Below, piece after piece: positions 35,491-44,269 of a stretch of 50,174 bases of DNA (the first letter of the stretch is position 1; the number at the start of each line of letters is the position of its first letter). The stretch comes from Reyranellaceae bacterium (GTDB lineage: Bacteria > Pseudomonadota > Alphaproteobacteria > Reyranellales > Reyranellaceae). Below the pieces are notes generated by a model, which saw nothing but the letters and a program-made list of their open reading frames with translations, did not search any database and was not told where the DNA came from. The stretch spans positions 49,249 to 99,422 of the forward strand of contig JALHMM010000013.1 in the NCBI GenBank assembly GCA_022844045.1, read 5' to 3'. The position numbers were made by a program, and so were the translations under genes.

Positions 35491-37098
35491 ATGTCCTTCA
35501 CGCCCGCCGACTGGCGCGGACGCATCGTCAATCCGTTCGCCGGACGTGACATCAACTGGCTGCTCGATTTTCGCGCCGAGACCCGCGGCGATCATCCCTG
35601 GCTGGTGTGGGAGCCATTCGAAGGCCCACGCCAGGTCTGGACATACCGCCAGTTCCGCGAGCGCGTGCTGCGGGTCGCCGCCGGCCTTCGCAGGCGTGGG
35701 GTAAAGGCCGGCGATTTCATCCTGGCCCATCTCGACAATTCGCCCGAGCTCGAGTTCATCTGGTTCGCCTGCGCGCGGCTGGGCGCGGTGGTCGTGACCA
35801 CCAACACGCGATCCGCCGGCGAGGAGCTGGCATATTTCGCCGATCACTGCGGTGCCGTCGGCGCGATCACCCAGCCCGAGCTGGCGGCGACGGTCGCGGC
35901 CAGCGCCCGGAACATCAAGTGGCTCGTCGTGACCGAGCATATGGTCGATGGCGCCGAGCCGCCGGCCAGCCTGCGGCCGGACAAGGCCAACGCCTTTTCA
36001 TCGCTCGACGGCGATCCCGCCGAGCTGCCGAAGCTCGATGCGGATCCCTGGCGACCCGGATCGGTGCAGTACACATCGGGGACTACATCGCGGCCCAAGG
36101 GCGTGCTGTGGACGCAGGGCAACGCGCTATGGGGCGCGCGGACCTCGGCGATCCATCAGAACCTGAACGAGAACGACGTGCACCACGTCGTCATGCCCTC
36201 GTTCCACACCAACGCGCGCAGCTACTCGATCCTGCCGACGATGTGGGCGGGCGGCACCGTCGTGCTGCAGCCGAAGTTCTCGGCGCGGCGATTCTGGGAC
36301 GTGGCGCTGCGCAACCGCTGCACCTGGCACTCGACCCTGCCGTTCTTCCTCAAGGCTCTGACGCAGCACGACATCCCGCCGCATCACTTCCGCATGATGG
36401 GTAACGCCATCAACGAGCCGCCGTTCGACGCGGTGTTCAAGGTGCGGACGATCGGCTGGTGGGGGATGACCGAGACGGTGAGCCAGGGAATCGTCGGCGA
36501 CGCGCTGCTGCGCAATCGGCCGATGACCACCGGCCGGCCCGCCTCGGGCTACGGCATCCGCATCCTCGACGAGGATCTCGCCACGCCGATCGCGCCCGGC
36601 GGCATCGGCCATCTGCAATGCCGAGGCACGCGCGGCATCGAGATCTTCGCCGAGTACCTCAACAACGCGCAGGCCACGGCCGAGAGCTTCACCGAGGATG
36701 GCTGGTTCATGACAGGCGATCGGGTGAAGCTGGAGGAGGACGGCTGCATCACCTTCAGCGACCGCGACAAGGACATGCTCAAGGTCGGCGGCGAGAACGT
36801 CGCGGCGTCGGAGATCGAGCGGGTGATCGCGCTGGTGCCCGGCGTGCATGAATGCGCCGTGGTGGCGCAGAAGCACCGCATGCTCGACGAGGTGCCGGTG
36901 GCCTTCGTGATCCCGGCCCCGGGCATCGCCGTCGACGGCAACAACGAGCTGCCCGAGCGAATCCTGAGCGAATGCGCCGCCAAGCTCGCCGATTTCAAGC
37001 GGCCGCGCGCGGTCTTCCTCGTCGAGGACATGCCACGCTCGACGCTCGAGAAGGTGCACAAGGTGGCACTGCGCGCTCGGCTGCCGGTGGCGGGCTGA
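35491..37098 (+). CDS. Acyl-CoA synthetase (AMP-forming)
   Basis: The 535-residue ANL-superfamily ligase activates a carboxylic acid via acyl-AMP to acyl-CoA. Motifs in order: P-loop YTSGTTSRPKGV (about 191-202), GWWGMTETVSQG (A5-like), DGWFMTGDRV (A7), and a C-terminal RSTLEKVHKVALR where the adenylation-step lysine normally sits. It resembles crotonobetaine/carnitine-CoA ligase-type members more than long-chain FadD; the acid is unknown. GAGG precedes the ATG. It lies just ahead of the region with two acyl-CoA dehydrogenases. Confidence 0.9.
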   Translation: MSFTPADWRGRIVNPFAGRDINWLLDFRAETRGDHPWLVWEPFEGPRQVWTYRQFRERVLRVAAGLRRRGVKAGDFILAHLDNSPELEFIWFACARLGAVVVTTNTRSAGEELAYFADHCGAVGAITQPELAATVAASARNIKWLVVTEHMVDGAEPPASLRPDKANAFSSLDGDPAELPKLDADPWRPGSVQYTSGTTSRPKGVLWTQGNALWGARTSAIHQNLNENDVHHVVMPSFHTNARSYSILPTMWAGGTVVLQPKFSARRFWDVALRNRCTWHSTLPFFLKALTQHDIPPHHFRMMGNAINEPPFDAVFKVRTIGWWGMTETVSQGIVGDALLRNRPMTTGRPASGYGIRILDEDLATPIAPGGIGHLQCRGTRGIEIFAEYLNNAQATAESFTEDGWFMTGDRVKLEEDGCITFSDRDKDMLKVGGENVAASEIERVIALVPGVHECAVVAQKHRMLDEVPVAFVIPAPGIAVDGNNELPERILSECAAKLADFKRPRAVFLVEDMPRSTLEKVHKVALRARLPVAG

Positions 37099-37100
37099 CT

Positions 37101-38045
37101 CTAGACCGGCATCATCCGCTTCTGATGCGCCCGGCCGACGCGTGCGGTTTCTGGGTTGTGACCAGCCACGACCCGGACGCCCTCGTCGAGGCGGCCGGCG
37201 ATGTTGTCGGGCGCGCAGCCCTCGAGGAAGGCGATGCCCCGTGCGCGACAGGCCTTCAGAACGCGATCGCGCGCCGCCTTCATCTCCGGCGGGAAGGGCT
37301 GGCGTGGCACGGTCCGGTATCCCAGCGACAGGCCGAGATCGCCCGGTCCGAGTTCGGCGAAGCCCAGGCCCGGCACGTCGAGGATCGCCTCGCAATTGGC
37401 GATGCCCTCGGGGCTCTCCAGCTTGACGCCCAGCAACAGCTCGCCCTCGGGATTGAGCGGCCAGGGATCGCAGCGGCTGAGATACTCCAGCTCGCTGATG
37501 CCCCAGACCGGCGCCGCCGTCGGCTCCGAGCCGCGGCCGCGCGTGCCGATGCCGAGCTTGCCGTTCGCCGGCTTCGGTCGCACGGCGCCACCCAGGCGCT
37601 GCACCGGCGAGGGCAGGGCGGCATCGACGCCCAGGAGGTTCGGCGGATAGCGGCAGGCCTCGACGAAAGCGCGCGTGGCGTCGGCGGTCTCGGCCTGGCA
37701 GAGCAGGATGCCGTGCGCGCCGCGGCCGAGGATCTGGCGGAACTGCCAGGCGTTGAAGCGGACATTGGCCTCGTCGGTGCCGTTGACCGGCGCCTCGACG
37801 ATCACCGCCGGCGTGCGGTGACCCGAGCGCGTCGGCCCGGCCTCGACCATGCCGCGCAGGTACTCGGCCAGCCCCGCCATGTCGAAGGACCCGTGCTCCA
37901 TGCCGACATTGATGTAGTCGGCCCAGGTCTCGGCGTCGGCGCGGCCCTGCGCGTAGGTCAGCACGTGCCCGGTATGCGGGCCATCGTAGTAGATCGCCTG
38001 ATCCTGCGCGAGCAGCTCGATGGCGCGATTGATGCGGCTGGCCAT
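37101..38045 (-). CDS. HpcH/HpaI-family aldolase
   Basis: The 314-residue protein resembles the class II HpcH/HpaI aldolase/citrate-lyase-beta superfamily, which cleaves or forms C-C bonds in 2-oxo acids using a divalent metal held by Glu and Asp. Evidence is LGRGAHGILLCQAETADATRAFVEACRYP, the metal Glu in LLGVKLESPEGIANCEAI, and Asp in AELGPGDLGLSLG. The start is supported by GGGAGGG. It is the only minus-strand gene in this catabolic block and ends 2 nt from the convergent acyl-CoA synthetase stop. The substrate is not evident. Confidence 0.85.
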   Translation of the reverse strand: MASRINRAIELLAQDQAIYYDGPHTGHVLTYAQGRADAETWADYINVGMEHGSFDMAGLAEYLRGMVEAGPTRSGHRTPAVIVEAPVNGTDEANVRFNAWQFRQILGRGAHGILLCQAETADATRAFVEACRYPPNLLGVDAALPSPVQRLGGAVRPKPANGKLGIGTRGRGSEPTAAPVWGISELEYLSRCDPWPLNPEGELLLGVKLESPEGIANCEAILDVPGLGFAELGPGDLGLSLGYRTVPRQPFPPEMKAARDRVLKACRARGIAFLEGCAPDNIAGRLDEGVRVVAGHNPETARVGRAHQKRMMPV

Positions 38046-38212
38046 GCGGCCCTCCCGGCGGTGTTTCCGTCCCGGAAGCATAGCGTCCTGCGGCCGGAGA
38101 GGCTTCCGCCTGTTGGAACCTCGAGCCGCGGTGGGTTGAAGCGGGCGCGCTGCGGCGATACCGTCCACCCTACCCCTAACGCATCGACCGCGCCTAAGCG
38201 GGAGGACCGCCC

Positions 38213-39424
38213 ATGCACATGAACTTCACCGACGCCGACCGCGCCTTCCAAAGCGAGGTGCGCGATTGGCTCAAGGTCAACCTGACGCCGGAGATCGTTG
38301 GCGAGAGCAAGGTGGCGCGCAACGCGCATATGCCCAAGGAGCGGCTGCTTGACTGGCAGAAGCGCCTCGCGGCCAAAGGCTGGCTGTGCACCAACTGGCC
38401 GAAGGAGCATGGCGGGCCAGGCTGGACGCCGACGCAGAAGTATATCTTCGAGATGGAGATGGCCAATGCCGGCGCGCCCGGCACGTCGCCGTTCGGGCCG
38501 AAGATGTGCGCGCCCGTGATTATGAAGTTCGGCACGGAGGAACAGAAGCGGCGCTACCTGCCGCCGATGCTGCATAGCGACTTGATCTGGTGCCAGGGCT
38601 ATTCCGAGCCGGGCTCGGGCTCGGACCTCGCATCCCTGCGCACGCGCGCGGTGCGCGATGGCGACCACTACGTCATCAACGGGTCCAAGACCTGGACGAC
38701 CGGCGCGCATATCGCCGACTGGATGTTCTGCCTGGTGCGCACCTCGACCGAGGGCAAGCCGCAGGACGGCATCTCCTTCGTCGTCTTCCCGATGAGCACG
38801 CCTGGCGTGAAGGTCGAGCCGATCGTCACCGCCGACGGCAACCGTGACGGCAATCACGAGGTCAACCAGGTGTTCCTCGACGACGTGCGCATCCCCGTGG
38901 AGCAGCGCATCGGCGAGGAGAACAAGGGCTGGACCTGCGCCAAGTACCTGCTGGAGTTCGAGCGCGGCGGCAATCCCTACAGCCCGCGCCTACGCTCCTC
39001 GTTCGAGCGCCTGAAGCGCATGGTGGGCGAGGCGGCCAATGGCGACGCCAGGCTGGGCCGCGACGCGGCGTGGCGCGAGAAGCTGGCGCGCACAGAGATC
39101 GAGATCGCCGGGCTGGAGATGTTCGAGATGGAGTTCTACTCCAAGCTCAGCGGCGGCCAGAACCCGGGGCCGCTGTCCTCGATGATCAAGCTGCGCGGCA
39201 CCGAGGTGATGCAACAGGTGCAGGAATACGCCGTCGACGTCGCGGCGCACTACGCCGCGCCGTTCCCGAACCAGCGCAAGCCGAACTCCAACGAGGAGCC
39301 GATCGGGCCCGAGGGCTCCGACGTGCTGGCACCGCGCTACTTCAACGGCCGCAAGATGACGATCTACGGCGGTTCGTCAGAAGTGCAGCGCGGTATCATG
39401 GCCAAGGCGATGCTGGGGCTCTAG
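38213..39424 (+). CDS. Acyl-CoA dehydrogenase, tandem copy 1
   Basis: A 403-residue FAD-dependent acyl-CoA dehydrogenase. Hallmarks: WPKEHGGPGW, the FAD/substrate motif QGYSEPGSGSDLASLRTRA, WTTGAHIADW, GEENKGW and the C-terminal YGGSSEVQR. It oxidises acyl-CoA to enoyl-CoA, passing electrons to ETF. It resembles the large-subunit dehydrogenases of branched/cyclic acyl-CoA catabolism rather than medium-chain FadE. GGGAGG precedes the ATG. A paralogue follows after a palindromic repeat; the two may form a heteromeric enzyme or serve different chain types. Confidence 0.93.
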   Translation: MHMNFTDADRAFQSEVRDWLKVNLTPEIVGESKVARNAHMPKERLLDWQKRLAAKGWLCTNWPKEHGGPGWTPTQKYIFEMEMANAGAPGTSPFGPKMCAPVIMKFGTEEQKRRYLPPMLHSDLIWCQGYSEPGSGSDLASLRTRAVRDGDHYVINGSKTWTTGAHIADWMFCLVRTSTEGKPQDGISFVVFPMSTPGVKVEPIVTADGNRDGNHEVNQVFLDDVRIPVEQRIGEENKGWTCAKYLLEFERGGNPYSPRLRSSFERLKRMVGEAANGDARLGRDAAWREKLARTEIEIAGLEMFEMEFYSKLSGGQNPGPLSSMIKLRGTEVMQQVQEYAVDVAAHYAAPFPNQRKPNSNEEPIGPEGSDVLAPRYFNGRKMTIYGGSSEVQRGIMAKAMLGL

Positions 39425-39441
39425 CCGACGAAGGGCCGCCG

Positions 39442-39507
39442 CTGTCATCCCGAGCGAAGCGAGGGATCCCCGGCGGCCTAGATGTCTCGCTGCGCTCGAC
39501 ATGACAG
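39442..39507. repeat. Intergenic palindromic element, family A, between paralogues
   Basis: CTGTCAT-CCCGAGCG and GCGCTCGACATGACAG form the outer ends of an imperfect inverted repeat of about 27 bp per arm. It fills the gap between the two acyl-CoA dehydrogenase genes, starting 17 bp after one stop and ending 12 bp before the next start. Confidence 0.85.
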
Positions 39508-39519
39508 TGTGAGGCGATC

Positions 39520-40734
39520 ATGCATCTGCAATTCACATCGGAAGAATTGGCCTTCCAGAACGAGGTCCGTACCTGGATCGCCGCCAACATGCCCAAGGAA
39601 GTCGCCGAGGAATCGCGGCGCAGCCGCAGCAGCCACGTCTCGCGCGAGCGGCTGATGCAGTGGCAGAAGATCCTCGCCGCCAAGGGCTGGCTGACGCCGA
39701 ACTGGCCCAAGGAGCATGGCGGGCCGGGCTGGAACTCGACGCAGAAGTTCATTTTCGAGATGGAGATGGCGCGCGCCGATTCGCCCTATCTGTCGTCCTT
39801 CAGCCTGAAGATGGTCGCGCCCGTTCTGATGAAGTACGGCAGCGACTGGCAGAAGCAGCGCTTCCTGCCGGCCATCGCGCGCGCCGAGGAGCTGTGGTGC
39901 CAGGGCTACTCGGAGCCGGGCTCGGGCTCCGACCTCGCGAGCTTGCGCACCCGCGCGGTACGCGACGGCGACGACTACGTCGTCAATGGCCAGAAGATCT
40001 GGACCACCAACGCCCACTGGGCGGACTGGATCTTCTGCCTGGTGCGTACCTCGACCGAGGGCAAGCCGCAGGAGGGCATCTCCTTCCTGCTGATTGATAT
40101 GAAATCGCCGGGCATCAAGGTCGACCCGATATATCTCGCCGACGGCACGCGCACGCCGATGCGGCACGAGGTCAACCAGGTGTTCTTCGACAATGTCCGC
40201 GTGCCGGTGAAGAACCGCGTCGGCGAGGAGAACAAGGGCTGGACCTACGCCAAGTACCTGCTGGAGTTCGAGCGCGGCGGCCAGGCGCATGGCCCGCGCT
40301 TGCGCAAGTCGCTGCGGCATCTTGATGACTTGGCCGAGCTCTGGGTCAAGGACGGCAAGCCGCTGTCGATCGATCCGGCCTGGCGCGAGAAGATGGCGGC
40401 GCTGCGCATCGAGATCGACGCGGTGGAGATGAACGAGTTGGCCTTCTACAGCTCCATGAAGGCCGGCGACTCACCGGGCCTGCAGGCCTCCATCGTGAAG
40501 ATGCGCGGCACGGAGGTCGGGCAGAAGATCACGGAGATGGCGGTCGAGGCGGTCGGCAACTACGCTCAGCCCTTCAGCGAGTTGCGCAACTACGACTCCA
40601 ACGTGGTGCCGGTCGGCCCGGGCTACAGCGACGACGCAGCGCCGCGCTATTTCAACCAACGCAAGACGACGATCTTCGGCGGATCGTCCGAGGTGCAGCG
40701 CAACGTGCTCGCCAAGGCCATGATCGGCTTGTAG
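39520..40734 (+). CDS. Acyl-CoA dehydrogenase, tandem copy 2
   Basis: A 404-residue acyl-CoA dehydrogenase closely related to the preceding gene, sharing WPKEHGGPGW, CQGYSEPGSGSDLASLRTRAVRDGD, VNQVF, GEENKGWTYAKYLLEFERGG and FGGSSEVQRN. It has a similar length and complete motifs, so both copies look active. The ribosome-binding site GAGGCG lies immediately after the palindrome. The pair arose by duplication; the repeat between them was inserted or kept there and may uncouple their expression. Confidence 0.93.
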   Translation: MHLQFTSEELAFQNEVRTWIAANMPKEVAEESRRSRSSHVSRERLMQWQKILAAKGWLTPNWPKEHGGPGWNSTQKFIFEMEMARADSPYLSSFSLKMVAPVLMKYGSDWQKQRFLPAIARAEELWCQGYSEPGSGSDLASLRTRAVRDGDDYVVNGQKIWTTNAHWADWIFCLVRTSTEGKPQEGISFLLIDMKSPGIKVDPIYLADGTRTPMRHEVNQVFFDNVRVPVKNRVGEENKGWTYAKYLLEFERGGQAHGPRLRKSLRHLDDLAELWVKDGKPLSIDPAWREKMAALRIEIDAVEMNELAFYSSMKAGDSPGLQASIVKMRGTEVGQKITEMAVEAVGNYAQPFSELRNYDSNVVPVGPGYSDDAAPRYFNQRKTTIFGGSSEVQRNVLAKAMIGL

Positions 40735-40827
40735 AGCCAGGGCGCGCGTCCCTGCTTATCCACATCAAGGTTCAGGTTGTTGCCATCTGCTGATCCTCGG
40801 TAGCCTTCCTTCAACAAGGAGGGACGG

Positions 40828-41403
40828 ATGTCCTGGCCAATCGGCGGAGCAGTGGTCGTTGCGATGGCCGCGCTTGTCCTGGGATGCACGCAGCCGCCGG
40901 CGCGGCAGGGCATTGGGATGTCGCGCGCACCCGTGAAAGCTCCAACGCAGACGAGGACATCACCCCGAGCGCAAGCCCAGCTCGCCAACGTCCCGGCGGC
41001 ATCGGACTACGACCCCAACCGTTGGCAGGATATCGAGATTCCGCCGTCGTCAGGCCGAGCGTCGACGCGTCGACCCCCGCCACCAGCCACATCAGCCGCG
41101 CGCTCGAGCGATCATGCCCGGGCTGTCGAGGCATCGACGGTGGGCATCGGCGTGTCGAGCGTGCTTCATGCGCCAGCACAGGGGATTGCGCGTCCGGATG
41201 GTGTCCTCAGCATCACCCAGATCAAGCTCGATTCGGCGGCGTCCGCGCACGACTGGACGATGGACGCGGTCGATGCGCTGGCGCGGCGGCTAAGCCAGGG
41301 CCCGCGCTCGCCTGTGGTGACCGTCCCGATCCCGCGTGGCGCGCCCAGCTTCGACGAAACTGCCGGCGTCCGACATCCCGCGTCAGGCTTCGAGCGGCGC
41401 TGA
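40828..41403 (+). CDS. Putative lipoprotein
   Basis: The 191-residue protein has a lipoprotein signal (GAVVVAMAALVLGC, lipobox LVLG-Cys20) and a mature part that is Pro/Arg/Ser-rich and low in secondary structure to about residue 115, then a better-ordered piece (ITQIKLDSAASAHDWTMDAVDALARRL). A strong AGGAGGG precedes the ATG. No family recognised. It is convergent with the glutathionylspermidine-synthase-like gene, 4 nt apart. Confidence 0.65.
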   Translation: MSWPIGGAVVVAMAALVLGCTQPPARQGIGMSRAPVKAPTQTRTSPRAQAQLANVPAASDYDPNRWQDIEIPPSSGRASTRRPPPPATSAARSSDHARAVEASTVGIGVSSVLHAPAQGIARPDGVLSITQIKLDSAASAHDWTMDAVDALARRLSQGPRSPVVTVPIPRGAPSFDETAGVRHPASGFERR

Positions 41404-41407
41404 GCGC

Positions 41408-42535
41408 TCAGAAGTAGTGCGGCACGAAGCGGCTTTGGTTGTTGAGGATTGGGCTGCTGTCCTCGCGGACGCCGATGCCGGCGGGCATGCCGTCGACGAT
41501 CCACGAGCCGATCACGACGTGATTGCCGTCGAACACCGGCAACGGCTGGTAGGTCTGGAAGATGTAGCCCTCGGCGCCATAGGTGCCATCGGTGGTCTGG
41601 CCCAGTCCCGGTCCGATCAGCTGCACGTTGCGGCCCTCGCGGCCGAGGATCGGCTTGCGCACGTAGCGTTCGCCCAGCCGTGGGTCGGCTTCGAAATAGG
41701 TCGGCAGCAGGTTAGGGTGTCCGGGGAACATCTCCCAGAGCAGCGACAAGATCGCCTTGCTCGACAGGATCGCCTTCCACGCGGGCTCGAGAAAGGCGGT
41801 GGTGTCCGACAGGATGAATCGGCCGAACTCCTCCCGCATCATCCATTCCCAGGGATAGAGCTTGTGCAGCACCTGCACCGGCACCTCGTCGAGGTCGGTA
41901 AAGCGCGAGCCGTTCCAGCCGATATCGGCGATCTTGATCGTCTTGGTCTTCAGCCCCGCCTGCGAGCAGGTATCACGCATGTATTCGGAGGTGGTCCAGT
42001 CCTCCGCTTCCTCCTCCATGCGGGCGAAATGCACGATCGAGCCCTTTGGCAGGATGCTGCCGACCTTGCGCCAGGAGTCGATCAGCTTCTCATGCGCGCT
42101 GTTGAACTGGTCGGAGCCCGGCAGCACGTCCTTCAACCAGAACCATTGCGCCACCGCCATCTCGAGCAGCGAGGTCGGCGTGTCGGCGTTGTACTCCAGC
42201 AGCTTCGGTGGCGACTTGCCATCATAAGCGAGGTCGAAGCGGCCGGCGATGGTCGGATCCTGACGGAACCATACCGATTCGATGTAGGAGCCAAACTGCT
42301 CGGGAATCGCCAGCGGCTTCCACAGCTTGTTCTTCACCACGTACTCGACAGCCTTGAGGCACATCCTGTGCAGCTCGGCGGTGGCGTCGTCGAGCTCGTC
42401 GACTTCCTTCACGGTGAAGCGATAGCGCGCCTGCTCGAACCAGTAGGGCTTGCCGTCGAGGTGGTGGAACTCGAGCCCGACGGATTCGACCTTTTTCTCC
42501 CAGTCGACGCGAGCCGGTGACCATTCACGCTGCAA
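41408..42535 (-). CDS. Glutathionylspermidine-synthase-like ATP-grasp ligase (YjfC/YgiC type)
   Basis: The 375-residue protein matches the synthetase half of glutathionylspermidine synthase, an ATP-grasp amide ligase, with KLLEYNADTPTSLLE, TIKIADIGWN, SKAILSLLWEMFPGHPNLLPTYFE, YVRKPILGREGRNV and WIVDGMPAGIGVREDSSPILNNQSRFVPHYF. As in E. coli YgiC and YjfC, the amidase half is absent, and those proteins do not make glutathionylspermidine, so a peptide-tagging or other amide-ligase role is more likely. Translation starts at TTG behind GGAGAG. It is last in a cassette with a DUF1190-like gene and a DUF350 gene. Confidence 0.9.
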   Translation of the reverse strand: MQREWSPARVDWEKKVESVGLEFHHLDGKPYWFEQARYRFTVKEVDELDDATAELHRMCLKAVEYVVKNKLWKPLAIPEQFGSYIESVWFRQDPTIAGRFDLAYDGKSPPKLLEYNADTPTSLLEMAVAQWFWLKDVLPGSDQFNSAHEKLIDSWRKVGSILPKGSIVHFARMEEEAEDWTTSEYMRDTCSQAGLKTKTIKIADIGWNGSRFTDLDEVPVQVLHKLYPWEWMMREEFGRFILSDTTAFLEPAWKAILSSKAILSLLWEMFPGHPNLLPTYFEADPRLGERYVRKPILGREGRNVQLIGPGLGQTTDGTYGAEGYIFQTYQPLPVFDGNHVVIGSWIVDGMPAGIGVREDSSPILNNQSRFVPHYF

Positions 42536-42547
42536 GAGGCTCTCCGC

Positions 42548-43024
42548 TCACGAGGAACCCGAGCCGCCGCCGTGCGAGGTCGAGCTGGAGCCGAAACCGC
42601 CGCGCGAGCTGGTGCCGCCGCCGGCCGTCGTTGTGGTGCCGCCCGAGCCGCTCGGACGTGGCGTCGTTGTCGTCACTGTCTGTGGCGTGCCGCCGCTTTG
42701 TGTAGTTGTGCCAGAGCGCCCGCCGCCGAACCAGTAGATGGGATGGCTGTTGTACCAACGGGAGCCACTACTGCTGGTGCCGGTCGAGCAATTCGTCGGC
42801 ACGAACATCGTTCCATCGGGGCGGCAGGTCGGGTGGCCAGCCGCCTGGCACTCGGCCACCGTCGCGAAACGATTGGCGCTGCAGCGAAGTGCGCTGCCGC
42901 CGGTACCGCCGCCGGCGATGCCCTGAGGGCTGCTGGAGCTTGGTCCCATGAACGGAATTGTCGCCGCGCCAACGCCGGCGGCGCCCAGCATGGTGAGACC
43001 AATCACTGTCGAAGCGCGTGCCAT
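42548..43024 (-). CDS. DUF1190-like exported protein (YgiB/YjfM type)
   Basis: The 158-residue protein has an N-terminal signal or membrane segment (VIGLTMLGAAGVGAATIPFMG), a Cys-containing domain (RCSANRFATVAECQAAG, TCRPDGTMFVPTNC, four Cys in all) and a low-complexity Thr/Ser/Gly tail ending GGFGSSSTSHGGGSGSS. The Gly-Phe-Gly-Ser-rich tail and its place next to the GspS-like ligase match E. coli YgiB and YjfM. GGAGGG precedes the ATG. The exposed tail might be the ligase's target, an inference only. Family assignment is moderately sure. Confidence 0.7.
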   Translation of the reverse strand: MARASTVIGLTMLGAAGVGAATIPFMGPSSSSPQGIAGGGTGGSALRCSANRFATVAECQAAGHPTCRPDGTMFVPTNCSTGTSSSGSRWYNSHPIYWFGGGRSGTTTQSGGTPQTVTTTTPRPSGSGGTTTTAGGGTSSRGGFGSSSTSHGGGSGSS

Positions 43025-43040
43025 AACGAGCCCTCCGACT

Positions 43041-43451
43041 CTAGTAGGTGAGACAGGCCGCGTTGAGAATGCCGAAGCCGAGCGACAGGCAGCAGGCCGT
43101 CGCGCCTACCGACACCGTGCCGCTTTCGATCAGCCGCGGCATGTCCTTGATGATCACGCGACTGAGGAAATGAACACCGATCTGCACGATGAGCGCGACG
43201 AGCGCCCACATCGCGACATCGGGGATACTTACGCTGTGAGCGATGGTGCTGGCCAGGGGCAGGCAGAAGCCAAGAATGGCGCCGCCGAAGTTGAGGGCGG
43301 CGGCTAGGTTGCCGCTGCGGATCAACTCGAGCTCGGCATACGGCGTCACCCAGAGATAGGTCAGCACGAAGAGGCTAAGCATGACCACCGCGAGGCAGAA
43401 GTAGCCCAGGAAGTGCGGGAAAGCCCTCAGCAGGTAGGCAAATTCTTCCAT
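43041..43451 (-). CDS. DUF350-family membrane protein (YjfL type)
   Basis: The 136-residue protein has four TM helices in two DUF350 repeats: FPHFLGYFCLAVVMLSLFVLTYLWVTPYAELELIRSGNLAAALNFGGAILGFCLPLAS and the following VSIPDVAMWALVALIVQIGVHFLS plus GTVSVGATACCLSLGFGILNAAC. E. coli YjfL has the same length and sits with YjfM and YjfC. The second in-frame ATG (43451) is preferred by spacing from AGGGA; 43457 is possible. It heads the cassette. The function is unknown; relatives link it to envelope stress. Confidence 0.85.
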   Translation of the reverse strand: MEEFAYLLRAFPHFLGYFCLAVVMLSLFVLTYLWVTPYAELELIRSGNLAAALNFGGAILGFCLPLASTIAHSVSIPDVAMWALVALIVQIGVHFLSRVIIKDMPRLIESGTVSVGATACCLSLGFGILNAACLTY

Positions 43452-43488
43452 GATCATCCCTGAGCGTTCACTTAGTAGTTTCTCATCA

Positions 43489-44259
43489 TTACCCGGCCAT
43501 CGTCAATCCGCCCGACACGCTGATGGTCTGGCCGGTGATGAAGGCCGCATCGTCGCTGGCGAGGAAGCAGACGGCGCCGGGGATGTCCTCGGGCTGGCCG
43601 ACGCGCTTCATCGGGATGGCGTTGACCAGGGCGGCGCGGATCTTCTGACCGCGCTCCGACTCGCCCGCGACCTGGGCCAGAAGCGGCGTGTCCGTCGGGC
43701 CGGGGCAGACGGCGTTGAGCGTCACGCCGCGCCGCGCCGTCTCGCGCGCGACGGTCTTGGTGAAGGCGATGATGCCGCCCTTGCAGGCCGAGTAGACCGC
43801 TTCCTGCGAGGAGCCGACCCGACCGGCATCGGAGGCGATATTGACGACACGGCCCCAGCCGCGCTCGAGCATGCCGGGCAGGGTGGCGTGATGCAGGTTC
43901 AACGGACCCTTGAGGTTGATGGCGATCAGCGTCTCCCAGAGGTCGGGCGTCGTGTCGACGAAGTTGGCGAAACGATCCCAGCCGGCGTTATTGACCAGGA
44001 TATCCGCGGGCCCGACCTCGCGGGCGAACAGATCGACCGCGTCCTTGACCGCGGCGTAGCTCGTGATGTCGACGCCCACCGGTTCGGCCACGCCGCCACC
44101 GCTTCTGCGGATCTCGTCGGCAATGCGCGTCGCCGCCTCGAGGTTCTTGTCGAACACGCCGACGCGCGCGCCGTACGAGGCGAAGCGCTTGCAGATCGCG
44201 CCGCCGATCGCGCCGCCGCCGCCGGTGACGATGACGTTCTTGTCCTTCAGGCCCCGCAT
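43489..44259 (-). CDS. SDR dehydrogenase, 2-hydroxycyclohexanecarboxyl-CoA dehydrogenase (BadH)-like
   Basis: A 256-residue classical SDR with TGGGGAIGGAI, LVNNAGWDRFANF, NIASDAG and YSACKGG, ending FITGQTISVSGGLTMAG. The pattern MRGLKDKNVIVTGGGGAIGGA, NNAGWD and CPGPTDT is that of BadH, which oxidises 2-hydroxycyclohexane-carboxyl-CoA to the ketone in cyclohexanecarboxylate/benzoate breakdown; the match is from memory of the family. It follows an enoyl-CoA hydratase gene by 10 nt, as consecutive hydration and oxidation steps would predict. GAGGAG precedes the ATG. Confidence 0.88.
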   Translation of the reverse strand: MRGLKDKNVIVTGGGGAIGGAICKRFASYGARVGVFDKNLEAATRIADEIRRSGGGVAEPVGVDITSYAAVKDAVDLFAREVGPADILVNNAGWDRFANFVDTTPDLWETLIAINLKGPLNLHHATLPGMLERGWGRVVNIASDAGRVGSSQEAVYSACKGGIIAFTKTVARETARRGVTLNAVCPGPTDTPLLAQVAGESERGQKIRAALVNAIPMKRVGQPEDIPGAVCFLASDDAAFITGQTISVSGGLTMAG

Positions 44260-44269
44260 GGCGCGCTCC

